In this document: positions 41,874-52,404 of the stretch, piece after piece | Position numbering within the stretch: the stretch's first letter is position 1 | How the letters are laid out: each line of letters opens with the position of its first letter | Source of the DNA: Pseudomonas aegrilactucae | GTDB taxonomy: Bacteria > Pseudomonadota > Gammaproteobacteria > Pseudomonadales > Pseudomonadaceae | NCBI RefSeq assembly: GCF_019168305.1 | Contig: NZ_JAHTBI010000010.1 | Location: 62,001 to 126,000, forward strand | Direction of reading: 5' to 3' | DNA length: 64,000 nt | Notes under the pieces: generated by a model | Database searches by the model: none | What the model was told of the DNA's origin: nothing | Seen by the model: the letters and a program-made list of their open reading frames with translations, nothing else | Made by a program: the position numbers and the translations under genes

Positions 41874-43715
41874 AGGGTTTTCTTGCTGGCATTTCTGCTG
41901 TTCCCCTGCCAACCCTCGTTCGCCGCCCCCGCCCCCGCCCCCGGCCACGCCCTCACCGTCTACGGTGAAGCCCCACGCTACCCCGCCTCGTTCAACCATT
42001 TCGACTACGTCAACCCGCATGCCCCCAAAGGCGGCAGCCTGCGTCGCTCGGCGCTGGAAATCGGCGGCTTCGACCACGTGCTGCCGTACATCGACAAAGG
42101 CACCGGGGTCAGTGAAGTGGACGGCTGGTTGTATGCGCCGCTGGCGATTCGCTCACTGGACGAGCCGTACACCGTGTATGGCCTGATCGCGCAAAAGCTC
42201 GAGCGCAGCAGCGACGGCCTGTCGCTGCGTGTCTACATCGACCCACGTGCGCGTTTTGCCGATGGCCAGCCGGTGCGCGCCGACGATGTACGCTTCACCT
42301 ACGACCTGCTGCTGCGCGAAGGCAATCTCAAGTACCGTACACAGTTTGCCGATGTGGCTGGCGTGGTAGTCGAGTCGCCCCTGCAGGTGCGTTTCGACTT
42401 CAAGAGCAACCAGAACCGTACCCTGGCACTGGACCTGGCTTCGCTGCCGGTATTGCCGCAGCATGGGCTCGACGATCAGGCATTCGCCAACGGTGGCGGC
42501 TTCGACGCCCTGCTGGGCAGCGGCCCCTACCGCATAGCACGGGTCGACAACGGGCGCAGCATCACCTTCGAACGCAACCGCGACTGGTGGGCACGCGACC
42601 TGCCGGTCAACCGCGGGCGCTACAATTTCGACCAGTTGAAGATCGAATACTTCGGTGACACCGATGTGGCCCGCCAGGTACTGCGCGGCGGCGGTTACGA
42701 CTACAACCGCGAGTTCTCCGCCACCGGCTTCTCGATCGGCTACAACGGGCCGGCCCTGGACGACGGGCGCCTGCAGCGCGCGCACCTGGCCCGCGAGGCG
42801 CCGCAGAATGCCCAGGGCTATGTGTTCAACCTGCAACGCCCGTTGTTCCAGGACCGTCGCGTGCGCCAGGCGCTGGGCCTGCTGTGGGACTTCGAGTGGA
42901 GCAACCGGCAGATGATGCGCAACCTGTACATTCGCCAGCAGAGCTTCTTCGCCAACAGCGTACTGGCCGCCCGCGCCCTGCCCGACAACAAAGAGCTGGC
43001 CCTGCTCGAAGCGCTGCGCGGGCAGGTGCCGGGCGAGGTGTTCGAGCGGGTATTCGAGGCGCCGCGCACCGATGGCTCGGGGCTGATTCGCGACAAGCAG
43101 CTACAGGCCCTGGACCTCTTGCAGCAAGCCGGCTGGCGCCCGCAAGGCGATCACCTGGTCAATGCCAGGGGCGAGCCGCTGAGCTTCACCTTTCTCAATG
43201 GTCAATCAGGGCTTGAGCGCCTGCTGCTGCCATGGAAGCGCAGCCTGGCGCAGATCGGCATCACCCTGGAAATCCGCCGCATCGACGCTGCCCAGTACGT
43301 CAACCGCCTGATGGCGCGCGACTACGACATGATCGTCACCGGCTACCCGGTGTCGCCCTCGCCGGGCCTGGAGCTGTACAGCTACTTCGGCTCGGCCGCC
43401 GCCAGCGCGCCTGGTTCGAACAACTACATGGCCCTGCAGGATCCGGCGGTGGACCGCCTGATCGACGGTCTGGTCAAGGCCGACAGCCAGCCCGACATGC
43501 TGCGCCATGCGCATGCCCTTGACCGGGTGCTGCAGTGGAATTACTACTGGATACCCAATTACTACCCGCCCGGCAGCTCGACCGTGTGGTGGAACCGCTT
43601 TGGCCTGCCCAAGGTGCAGGCCAGCAATGACCCGGCGCTGGACACCTGGTGGGAGGTCAGCCCTACCCCGCTGACAAATGCGCAAATGGCCGAACGCCTG
43701 AAGGGGGCGCCATGA
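41856..43715 (+). CDS. YejA-like ABC transporter substrate-binding protein (SBP family 5)
   Basis: Periplasmic binding protein of about 619 residues. A signal peptide ([21 protein letters not shown]) is followed by [46 protein letters not shown], the YejA/microcin C-type opening. Typical family-5 stretches follow ([39 protein letters not shown]). The start is uncertain: GTG at 41856 gives a compact signal peptide, while TTG at 41814 with AGGA upstream would add 14 residues. It overlaps the permease gene by four bases. Likely imports peptides or peptide-like compounds. Confidence 0.88.
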   Translation: MRAGLPRVFLLAFLLFPCQPSFAAPAPAPGHALTVYGEAPRYPASFNHFDYVNPHAPKGGSLRRSALEIGGFDHVLPYIDKGTGVSEVDGWLYAPLAIRSLDEPYTVYGLIAQKLERSSDGLSLRVYIDPRARFADGQPVRADDVRFTYDLLLREGNLKYRTQFADVAGVVVESPLQVRFDFKSNQNRTLALDLASLPVLPQHGLDDQAFANGGGFDALLGSGPYRIARVDNGRSITFERNRDWWARDLPVNRGRYNFDQLKIEYFGDTDVARQVLRGGGYDYNREFSATGFSIGYNGPALDDGRLQRAHLAREAPQNAQGYVFNLQRPLFQDRRVRQALGLLWDFEWSNRQMMRNLYIRQQSFFANSVLAARALPDNKELALLEALRGQVPGEVFERVFEAPRTDGSGLIRDKQLQALDLLQQAGWRPQGDHLVNARGEPLSFTFLNGQSGLERLLLPWKRSLAQIGITLEIRRIDAAQYVNRLMARDYDMIVTGYPVSPSPGLELYSYFGSAAASAPGSNNYMALQDPAVDRLIDGLVKADSQPDMLRHAHALDRVLQWNYYWIPNYYPPGSSTVWWNRFGLPKVQASNDPALDTWWEVSPTPLTNAQMAERLKGAP

Positions 43716-44770
43716 CGGCCTACCTGCTGCGCCGGCTGTTGCTGATATTCCCTACCCTGCTGATCATCCTGCTGGTGAACTTCGCGATCATCCAGGCCGC
43801 GCCCGGTGGCCCGGTGGAGCAAGCCGTGGCGCGTCTGCAAGGCATCGGCAGCAGTGCACCGGGGGCCGGCAGCGACACGCTGCACACAGGCTCCCGGGCC
43901 AGCCGCGGGCTGGACCCCAAGCTGCTGGAAACCATCAAGCGCCAGTACGGCTTCGACAAGTCCGCCCCCGAGCGCCTGTGGCTGATGCTCGCCAGCTACG
44001 CCCGGCTGGATTTTGGCAACAGCTTCTTTCGCGGCGCCAAGGTCACCGACCTGATCCTGGACAAGCTGCCGGTCACCCTGTCGCTGGGCGTGTGGGCGAC
44101 GCTGATCACCTACCTGGTGTCGATCCCGCTGGGCATTCGCAAGGCGATACGCCACGGCAGTGCCTTCGATGCCTGGAGCAGTGCGCTGATCGTGGTCGGC
44201 TACGCGCTGCCGGCATTTCTGTTCGCCCTGTTGCTGATCGTGCTGTTCGCCGGAGGCACCTCGCTCAACTGGTTCCCGGTGCGCGGGCTGGTGTCGGAAA
44301 ACTTTGCCCAGTTGAGCCTGCTCGGCAAGCTGGCCGATTACTTCTGGCACCTGGTGCTGCCGGTGGGCTCGCTGGTGATCGGCGGGTTCGCCACCCTGAC
44401 CCTGCTGACCAAGAACGCCTTCCTCAACGAGATCACCCGCCAGTACGTGGTGACCGCCCGGGCCAAGGGCCTGAGCGAGCGCCGGGTGCTGTACGGCCAT
44501 GTGTTTCGCAATGCGATGCTGCTGGTGGTGGCCGGCATCCCGCAGGCGCTGATCTCGGTGTTCTTCGCCGGTTCGCTGCTGATCGAGGTGATCTTCTCCC
44601 TCGACGGGCTGGGCCGCATGAGCTACGAGGCCGCTGTGTCGCGGGACTACCCGGTGGTGTTCGGCTCGCTGTTCATCTTTACGCTGTTCGGCCTGTTGAT
44701 CCGCCTGCTGGGGGACCTGTGCTACACGGTGGTCGACCCGCGCATCGACTTTGCCACGAGGCGCCACTGA
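43712..44770 (+). CDS. YejB-like ABC transporter permease
   Basis: 352-residue inner-membrane permease. Its N terminus [37 protein letters not shown] and long first periplasmic loop are YejB-like. The EAA loop reads [26 protein letters not shown], and the end [10 protein letters not shown] is typical of B-type permeases. The ATG (43712-43714) overlaps the stop of the binding-protein gene and has AAGGGG upstream; the next gene starts on this gene's last base. Translation is therefore coupled through the three genes. Confidence 0.93.
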   Translation: MTAYLLRRLLLIFPTLLIILLVNFAIIQAAPGGPVEQAVARLQGIGSSAPGAGSDTLHTGSRASRGLDPKLLETIKRQYGFDKSAPERLWLMLASYARLDFGNSFFRGAKVTDLILDKLPVTLSLGVWATLITYLVSIPLGIRKAIRHGSAFDAWSSALIVVGYALPAFLFALLLIVLFAGGTSLNWFPVRGLVSENFAQLSLLGKLADYFWHLVLPVGSLVIGGFATLTLLTKNAFLNEITRQYVVTARAKGLSERRVLYGHVFRNAMLLVVAGIPQALISVFFAGSLLIEVIFSLDGLGRMSYEAAVSRDYPVVFGSLFIFTLFGLLIRLLGDLCYTVVDPRIDFATRRH

Positions 44771-45792
44771 TGCGGCGCCTTTCGCCCCTGTCCAGGCGCC
44801 GGCTGGCGAACTTCAGGCGCAACCGGCGCGGCTGGTTTTCGCTGTGGGCATTCGGCGTACTGTTGCTGCTGAGCCTGGGCGCGGAGCTGGTGGCCAATGA
44901 CAAGCCGCTGCTGCTCGGTTACCAGGGCAGCCTGTACTTCCCCGCCTTCACCCGCTACACCGAGCAGCAGTTTGGCGGCCAGCTGCCGTTCCAGCCTGAC
45001 TACCGCAGCCAGTACGTACGCCAACTGATCGAGGGCCAGGGCGGCTGGATGCTGTTCGCGCCCATCCCCTTCAGTGCCGACACCCCCAACTACGACCTGC
45101 AGGTGCCCACCCCCAGCCCACCCACCACGAGCAATTGGCTGGGCACCGACGACCAGGCCCGCGACGTGCTGGCGCGGGTCTTGTACGGCACGCGGGTGTC
45201 GATCCTGTTCGCGCTGCTGCTGACGGCGATCAGCACCATCATCGGTGTGACCGCCGGGGCCCTGCAGGGTTATCACGGCGGCTGGGTCGACCTGCTCGGG
45301 CAGCGCCTGCTGGAGGTGTGGTCGGGGCTGCCGGTGCTGTACCTGCTGATCATTCTCAGCGGCTTCGTGGAGCCGAACTTCTGGTGGTTGCTGGGGATCA
45401 TGGCGCTGTTTTCGTGGCTGGCGCTGGTGGACGTGGTGCGCGCCGAGTTCCTGCGCGGGCGCAACCTTGAGTACGTGCAGGCTGCACGGGCACTGGGCTT
45501 GCCCGACCGGCTGGTGATCATCCGGCATATCCTGCCCAACGCCATGAACGCCACCCTCACCTACCTGCCGTTCATTCTCACCGGGGCCATCTCGACCCTC
45601 ACCGCGCTGGACTTTCTCGGCTTCGGCATGCCGGCCGGCAGTGCGTCGCTGGGGGAACTGGTGAACCAGGGCAAGCAGAACCTGCAGGCGCCGTGGCTGG
45701 GCTTCACGGCGTTCTTCGCGCTGGCATTGATACTGTCGCTGCTGGTATTTATCGGCGATGCGTTGCGCGAGGCGTTTGATCCACGGGCATAA
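44770..45792 (+). CDS. YejE-like ABC transporter permease
   Basis: 340-residue inner-membrane permease. An arginine-rich cytoplasmic start (RRLSPLSRRRLANFRRNRRG) precedes the first membrane segment. The periplasmic loop is long, and then WLGTDDQARDVLARVLYGTR gives the C-type permease motif; the EAA loop reads YVQAARALGLPDRLVIIRHILPN. It ends EAFDPRA. Start and previous stop share TGATG. No ATPase gene follows; hbcR comes next, so energy coupling needs an ATPase encoded elsewhere. Confidence 0.93.
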   Translation: MRRLSPLSRRRLANFRRNRRGWFSLWAFGVLLLLSLGAELVANDKPLLLGYQGSLYFPAFTRYTEQQFGGQLPFQPDYRSQYVRQLIEGQGGWMLFAPIPFSADTPNYDLQVPTPSPPTTSNWLGTDDQARDVLARVLYGTRVSILFALLLTAISTIIGVTAGALQGYHGGWVDLLGQRLLEVWSGLPVLYLLIILSGFVEPNFWWLLGIMALFSWLALVDVVRAEFLRGRNLEYVQAARALGLPDRLVIIRHILPNAMNATLTYLPFILTGAISTLTALDFLGFGMPAGSASLGELVNQGKQNLQAPWLGFTAFFALALILSLLVFIGDALREAFDPRA

Positions 45793-45820
45793 TCGCGGCC
45801 TCATTGCAGCGGAGCGGGCC

Positions 45821-47212
45821 ATGCAAGACAGTGACAGCCTCAAGGACTATCAGCGCGTGCGCCAGTTGGCGATCCGTTCGCTGTTCGAAATCATCGAGCA
45901 GTCCAGCGAAGGCACGATCATCGTCGATCGTGACGCGCGCATCGTGTGGATGAACCAGCGCTATGCGCGACGTTTTGGCCTGGAGGATGCCAGTGGCGCC
46001 ATTGGCCAGCCCTGCGAAAGCGTGATCCCCGGTAGCCAGATGCGCGAGGTGGTCACTCAGGGCCGGCCGATCCTGCTGGACCTGCTCGACACACCCAAAG
46101 AGCCGCTGGTGGTGATGCGCCTGCCGATTCACGACGCTGCGGGGGCGGTCATCGGCGCCATCGGCTTTGCCCTGTTCGATGAACTGCACAGCCTGTCGCC
46201 GTTGCTCAGACGCTACGCCAGCATGCAGCAGGAGCTGGCCTCGACCCGCTCGCTGTTGCGGGCGCGCCAGGCCAAGTACAGTTTTGCGCAGTTCATCGGT
46301 ACCAGTGCGGCGAGCCTTGAGGTCAAGCGCCGCGCACGTCGTGCGGCCAGCAGTGATTCGCCGGTGCTGCTGCTGGGCGAGACCGGCACGGGCAAGGAGT
46401 TGCTCGCCCATGCCATCCATGCGGCGTCACCCCGAGCGCACAAGCCCTTCGTCAGCGTCAACAGCGCGGCCATCCCGCACGATTTGCTTGAAGCCGAGTT
46501 TTTCGGCACCGCGCCCGGGGCGTTCACCGGTGCTGACCGCAAGGGCCGACCCGGCAAGTTGCAGGTGGCCGACGGCGGTACGTTGTTCCTTGACGAGATT
46601 GGCGACATGCCGCTGGCCTTGCAGAGCAAACTGCTGCGGGTGCTGCAGGAGAAAGAGTATGAGCCGGTGGGTTCCAACCAGATGCGGCAGAGCGATGTGC
46701 GGGTGATTGCCGCGACGTCGCGTGATCTGGTGGCCGCCATGGCGCGCGGCGAGTTCCGTGCCGACCTGTATTACCGCCTGAATGTGCTGCCGATCGAGGT
46801 GCCGCCGTTGCGCGCGCGGCGGGACGATCTGCCCGCCTTGAGCGAGGCGATCCTGGAGGACCTGGGCAGCCGTCACGAGCTTGACCACGCTGCGCAGGTG
46901 CTGCTGGCTCGGCATGCCTGGCCGGGCAATATCCGTGAGCTGCGCAATGTGCTGGAGCGGGCCACGCTGATGGCGGATCAGCAGTTGCTGAGTGCGGTGC
47001 AGGTGCAGTCGGCGCTGGGGGAATTGACGCCGGTGGCGCTTGAGGCGCCCGTGCTCGACTACAAGCAGGCGTGTGCGGCGTTCGAGCGCCAGTTGCTGCA
47101 AAACGCCCTGGCCCGCTGTGCCGGCAATGTGCCGCAGGCGGCGCGGGAGTTGGGGTTGGGGCGCTCGACGCTGTACAAGAAGTTGGTTGCGCTGGGGATT
47201 CAGTCTCAATAA
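45821..47212 (+). CDS. hbcR: Sigma-54-dependent activator HbcR-like
   Basis: 463-residue enhancer-binding protein. PAS-type sensor domain at about 20-135 (LFEIIEQSSEGTIIVDRDARIVWMN), AAA+ domain at about 160-385 with Walker A GETGTGKE, the sigma-54 contact loop GAFTGAD, and Walker B GGTLFLDEIGDMPL, and a Fis-type helix-turn-helix at the end (NVPQAARELGLGRSTLYKKL). Known HbcR activates 3-hydroxybutyrate catabolism genes in P. aeruginosa. The genes it would control follow on the same strand, with a sigma-54 promoter. Its own stop codon lies inside one of the three repeated operator sites. Confidence 0.92.
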   Translation: MQDSDSLKDYQRVRQLAIRSLFEIIEQSSEGTIIVDRDARIVWMNQRYARRFGLEDASGAIGQPCESVIPGSQMREVVTQGRPILLDLLDTPKEPLVVMRLPIHDAAGAVIGAIGFALFDELHSLSPLLRRYASMQQELASTRSLLRARQAKYSFAQFIGTSAASLEVKRRARRAASSDSPVLLLGETGTGKELLAHAIHAASPRAHKPFVSVNSAAIPHDLLEAEFFGTAPGAFTGADRKGRPGKLQVADGGTLFLDEIGDMPLALQSKLLRVLQEKEYEPVGSNQMRQSDVRVIAATSRDLVAAMARGEFRADLYYRLNVLPIEVPPLRARRDDLPALSEAILEDLGSRHELDHAAQVLLARHAWPGNIRELRNVLERATLMADQQLLSAVQVQSALGELTPVALEAPVLDYKQACAAFERQLLQNALARCAGNVPQAARELGLGRSTLYKKLVALGIQSQ

Positions 47213-47218
47213 AGAGAC
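47203..47218. promoter_or_regulatory. Enhancer site 1 GTCTC-N6-GAGAC
   Basis: GTCTCAATAAAGAGAC, a perfect dyad that overlaps the last codons and stop of hbcR. Lies about 179 bases upstream of the -24 element. Two further copies follow; the set is the likely upstream activating sequence for HbcR. Confidence 0.7.
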
Positions 47219-47222
47219 ATTC

Positions 47223-47238
47223 ATCTCAAACAAGAGAC
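47223..47238. promoter_or_regulatory. Enhancer site 2 ATCTC-N6-GAGAC
   Basis: ATCTCAAACAAGAGAC, one mismatch from the perfect dyad. It starts 20 bases after site 1, about two helical turns, so two dimers could bind the same face of the DNA. Confidence 0.65.
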
Positions 47239-47303
47239 GAGCAGTGCGGCAGCACCCTCTTGATCTGGCGTGAGCCTTTGCTGGCTCAGTTGAGATCACA
47301 GCA

Positions 47304-47319
47304 GTCTCCAAATAGAGAC
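47304..47319. promoter_or_regulatory. Enhancer site 3 GTCTC-N6-GAGAC
   Basis: GTCTCCAAATAGAGAC, perfect dyad, about 78 bases upstream of the -24 element. Closer to the promoter than most enhancers. Confidence 0.65.
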
Positions 47320-47362
47320 AAGGCAAGGGTAATTTCAACCAAAAAACAAATTAACCATTACA

Positions 47363-47375
47363 AATCAATAACTTA
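47363..47375. promoter_or_regulatory. IHF site
   Basis: AATCAATAACTTA matches the consensus WATCAANNNNTTR at every position. It lies in an AT-rich stretch, between the enhancer sites and the sigma-54 promoter, the normal place for IHF to bend DNA. Confidence 0.65.
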
Positions 47376-47381
47376 AAAACA

Positions 47382-47396
47382 TGGCACGATCCTCGC
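47382..47396 (+). promoter_or_regulatory. Sigma-54 promoter of the 3-hydroxybutyrate operon
   Basis: TGGCACGATCCTCGC: perfect -24 element (TGGCAC), five-base spacer and -12 element TCGC with the invariant GC (consensus TTGC). It lies 48 bases before the GntP permease start. With the IHF site and three dyads upstream, the layout is complete for an enhancer-dependent promoter. Confidence 0.85.
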
Positions 47397-47444
47397 TATC
47401 TCCTGCGCACCCACAAAAACAAGATGCACCCAAGGAGACACTCG

Positions 47445-48836
47445 ATGAGTGTGATCATTGCCCTGGCAGCCCTGGCGCTGCTGATGCTGGCCGCCTACCG
47501 TGGCTACAGCGTCATCCTCTTCGCCCCCATCGCCGCCCTCGGCGCAGTACTGCTGACCGACCCCAGCGCCGTCGCCCCCGCCTTCACCGGGGTGTTCATG
47601 GAGAAAATGGTCGGCTTCATCAAGCTGTACTTCCCCGTGTTCCTGCTCGGCGCCGTGTTCGGCAAGCTGATCGAACTGTCCGGCTTCTCGCGCTCCATTG
47701 TCGCCGCCGCAATCCGCCTGCTCGGCACGCGCCAGGCCATGCTGGTGATCGTGCTGGTGTGCGCGCTGCTGACTTACGGCGGGGTATCGCTGTTCGTGGT
47801 GGTGTTTGCCGTGTACCCATTCGCCGCCGAAATGTTTCGCCAGAGCAATATCCCCAAACGGCTCATCCCGGCCACCATCGCGCTGGGCGCGTTCTCCTTC
47901 ACCATGGACGCCCTGCCCGGTACCCCGCAGATCCAGAACATCATCCCCAGCACGTTCTTCAATACCACCGCCTGGGCTGCGCCGTGGCTGGGGCTGATCG
48001 GCACGCTGTTCGTGTTCTGCACCGGCATGCTGTACCTGCAACGCCAGCGCAACAAGGCGCAACGCGCCGGGGAAGGATACGGCACGGACCTGCGCAACGA
48101 GCCGGAAACCGCCGCCGACCTGACCCTGCCCCACCCGTTGCTGGCTCTCTCGCCGCTGCTGCTGGTGGGCGTGATGAACCTGCTGTTCACCCACTGGATC
48201 CCCGCCTGGTACGGCAAGACCCATAGCCTGAACCTGCCCGGCATGAGCGCCCCGGTGCAGACCGAGATTGCCAGGCTCACCGCCATCTGGGCCGTTGAAG
48301 CCGCCCTGCTGCTGGGTATCGTGCTGGTACTGGTGAGCGCATTCGGCGTCATCCGCACGCGCCTGGCCGAAGGCAGCAAGAGCGCGGTCAATGGCGCCTT
48401 GCTGGCCGCCATGAACACCGCATCGGAATACGGTTTCGGCGCAGTGATCGCCTCGCTGCCGGGCTTCCTGATACTGGCCGACGCGTTGCGCAACATCCCC
48501 GACCCGCTGGTCAACGAAGCGATCACCGTGACCCTGCTGGCTGGCATTACCGGCTCGGCCTCCGGCGGCATGAGCATTGCGCTGGCGGCGATGGCCGATA
48601 GTTTCATCACGGCGGCGCACGCGGCCAACATTCCCCTGGAGGTGCTGCACCGGGTTGCCGCCATGGCCAGTGGCGGCATGGACACGCTGCCGCACAACGG
48701 CGCGGTCATCACCCTGCTGGCCGTCACCGGCCTGACCCACCGCGAAGCCTACAAGGACATCTTCGGCATCACGATCATCAAGACCCTGGCAGTCTTCGTG
48801 GTCATCGCTACCTTCTACGCTACGGGCATTGTCTGA
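47445..48836 (+). CDS. GntP-family permease, probable 3-hydroxybutyrate transporter
   Basis: 463-residue inner-membrane transporter with about 12 membrane segments (SVIIALAALALLMLAAY at the start). The region FSFTMDALPGTPQIQN and the C-terminal AAMASGGMDTLPHNGAVITLL are typical of the GntP/citrate-type superfamily. AAGGAG lies eight bases upstream of the ATG. It is the first gene after the sigma-54 promoter and is followed after ten bases by 3-hydroxybutyrate dehydrogenase, so its substrate is most likely 3-hydroxybutyrate or acetoacetate. Confidence 0.92.
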   Translation: MSVIIALAALALLMLAAYRGYSVILFAPIAALGAVLLTDPSAVAPAFTGVFMEKMVGFIKLYFPVFLLGAVFGKLIELSGFSRSIVAAAIRLLGTRQAMLVIVLVCALLTYGGVSLFVVVFAVYPFAAEMFRQSNIPKRLIPATIALGAFSFTMDALPGTPQIQNIIPSTFFNTTAWAAPWLGLIGTLFVFCTGMLYLQRQRNKAQRAGEGYGTDLRNEPETAADLTLPHPLLALSPLLLVGVMNLLFTHWIPAWYGKTHSLNLPGMSAPVQTEIARLTAIWAVEAALLLGIVLVLVSAFGVIRTRLAEGSKSAVNGALLAAMNTASEYGFGAVIASLPGFLILADALRNIPDPLVNEAITVTLLAGITGSASGGMSIALAAMADSFITAAHAANIPLEVLHRVAAMASGGMDTLPHNGAVITLLAVTGLTHREAYKDIFGITIIKTLAVFVVIATFYATGIV

Positions 48837-48846
48837 GGAGCCACAC

Positions 48847-49617
48847 ATGAACCTTTCCGGAAAAGTCGCACTGGTTACCGGGTCCACCAGCGGTATCGGC
48901 CTGGGCATTGCCCAGGTGCTGGCCGGCGCGGGTGCGGACGTGATTCTCAATGGCTTCGGCGACGCCAGCGCTGCGCTGGCCGAGGTCGGCCGCCACGGCA
49001 CGCGGGTGGGCCATCACCCAGCCGACCTGGGCTGCGTGGAACAATTGGGCGAGCTGTTCGCCTATGCCGAGCGTGAGTTCGGTGGGGTCGACATTCTCGT
49101 CAACAATGCCGGCATCCAGCATGTGGCGCCGGTCGAGGCGTTCCCGGTGGAGCGTTGGGACGCGATCATCGCCCTCAACCTCTCGGCGGTGTTCCACAGC
49201 ACCCGCCTGGCCTTGCCGGGCATGCGCCAGCGCAACTGGGGGCGCATCGTGAACATTGCCTCGGTGCATGGCCAGGTCGGCTCCGTGGGCAAGGCCGCGT
49301 ATGTGGCCGCCAAGCACGGCGTGGTGGGCCTGACCAAGGTGGTGGGGCTGGAAACCGCCACCAGCCACATCACCTGCAACGCCATCTGCCCAGGCTGGGT
49401 ACTCACGCCGCTGGTGCAGAAGCAGATCGACGACCGTGCAGCCGGCGGCATAGAGCCGGCGCAGGCGCAGCACGATCTGCTGGCCGAGAAGCAGCCCTCC
49501 CTCGCCTTCGTCACGCCCCAGCACCTGGGTGAACTGGTATTGTTTCTGTGTAGCGACGCCGGTAGCCAGGTGCGTGGCGCGGCCTGGAACATCGATGGCG
49601 GCTGGCTGGCCCAATGA
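48847..49617 (+). CDS. bdhA: 3-hydroxybutyrate dehydrogenase
   Basis: NAD-dependent short-chain dehydrogenase of 256 residues, the normal length. Cofactor motif TGSTSGIGLG at residues 11-20, NNAG near 87, catalytic serine in NIASVHG, and YVAAKHG (Tyr, Lys) near 152. The C-terminal stretch GGIEPAQAQHDLLAEKQPSLAFVTPQHLGELVLFLCS is close to known 3-hydroxybutyrate dehydrogenases. GAGGAG lies seven bases upstream of the ATG. Oxidises (R)-3-hydroxybutyrate to acetoacetate in the operon. Confidence 0.94.
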   Translation: MNLSGKVALVTGSTSGIGLGIAQVLAGAGADVILNGFGDASAALAEVGRHGTRVGHHPADLGCVEQLGELFAYAEREFGGVDILVNNAGIQHVAPVEAFPVERWDAIIALNLSAVFHSTRLALPGMRQRNWGRIVNIASVHGQVGSVGKAAYVAAKHGVVGLTKVVGLETATSHITCNAICPGWVLTPLVQKQIDDRAAGGIEPAQAQHDLLAEKQPSLAFVTPQHLGELVLFLCSDAGSQVRGAAWNIDGGWLAQ

Positions 49618-49684
49618 AGCGCAGGCACCGCTGACCGGCAAGAACGCCACACCCGAGTGAAAAAGCCATGCAAGGTGAATACGG

Positions 49685-51646
<1,962 letters not shown>

Positions 51647-51676
51647 TCAGCGGCTTTTACCTGCACCCGAGGCACC

Positions 51677-51952
51677 ATGAAAGCACAGGCCCGCCATATC
51701 CTGGTCAAGACCGCCGAAGAGGCAGAGCAACTCAAGCAACGCATCGCCAAGGGCGAAGCCTTCGATGTGCTGGCCAAAAAGCACTCCACCTGCCCTTCCG
51801 GCAAGCGCGGCGGCGACCTGGGCGAGGTGCGTCCCGGACAGATGGTCGGTGCCATCGACCAGGTCATTTTCAAGAAGCCGCTGCGGGTGGTACACGGGCC
51901 GATCAAGAGCAAGTTCGGCTACCATCTGGTGCAGGTGTTCTATCGCGACTGA
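51677..51952 (+). CDS. PpiC-type peptidyl-prolyl isomerase (parvulin), second copy
   Basis: 91-residue cytosolic parvulin: ARHILVKTAEEAEQLKQRI, FDVLAKKHSTCPSGKRGGDLGEVRPGQMVGAID, GPIKSKFGYHLVQVFYRD. Roughly half identical by eye to the parvulin at 41526-41807, but with a more basic middle. CCGAGG lies six bases before the ATG. Thirty bases after aacS. Its stop codon is next to the end of the convergent DUF1652 gene. Confidence 0.92.
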   Translation: MKAQARHILVKTAEEAEQLKQRIAKGEAFDVLAKKHSTCPSGKRGGDLGEVRPGQMVGAIDQVIFKKPLRVVHGPIKSKFGYHLVQVFYRD

Positions 51953-52213
51953 CTAGAGACTGTCGTGGGCCTGGCGTGCCAGGGCCGTCTGCTTGTCGAT
52001 GAGGTCACGGCGCAGGCCCGAGACCAGGTTGGTGATCGCACGGTTGCTGTTGAGCTGCGCAGCGCTGATACCGGTAACCTGCAGGTCGATGCGCTGAAAG
52101 CGGCTGTCGTACAGCTGTACGGTCAAGGAGTGGTCCGACGCCTGCGTACAACGACAGCGTACCGGTAAAAATCTGCTTTCGATGATGTTGCTCAGTTCCA
52201 GCGTGGATAACAT
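51953..52213 (-). CDS. DUF1652-like small protein
   Basis: 86 residues, resembling Pseudomonas DUF1652 proteins: MLSTLELSNIIESRFLPVRC, then TVQLYDSRFQRIDLQVTGISAAQLNSNRAITNLVSGLR. No signal peptide or membrane segment. The ATG at 52211-52213 is taken because the earlier in-frame start adds an unconserved tail. Divergent from the autotransporter gene. Role unknown in the family. Confidence 0.78.
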   Translation of the reverse strand: MLSTLELSNIIESRFLPVRCRCTQASDHSLTVQLYDSRFQRIDLQVTGISAAQLNSNRAITNLVSGLRRDLIDKQTALARQAHDSL

Positions 52214-52404
52214 ATCCCTGTCTCCCTGGCAGTGGGCGGTGATGCACCGCACGTCCTGAGAGAGCGTAGGCCAGCGCCGTCCGGTTGCTCAGAACCTTTT
52301 CTGATATCACACCCGGTTTCGCGCGCCACCTGACATTTATGCCAGTTGTGACAGTGGGTAAGTGCCTGTATCACAGAAGCCACACTGACTCGCGAGGAAA
52401 CGCC

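Noticed and set aside
47373..49001. Minus-strand frame of 542 codons opposite the GntP permease
   Set aside because: Antisense shadow full of His/Gln/Gly, typical of GC-rich complementary reading.
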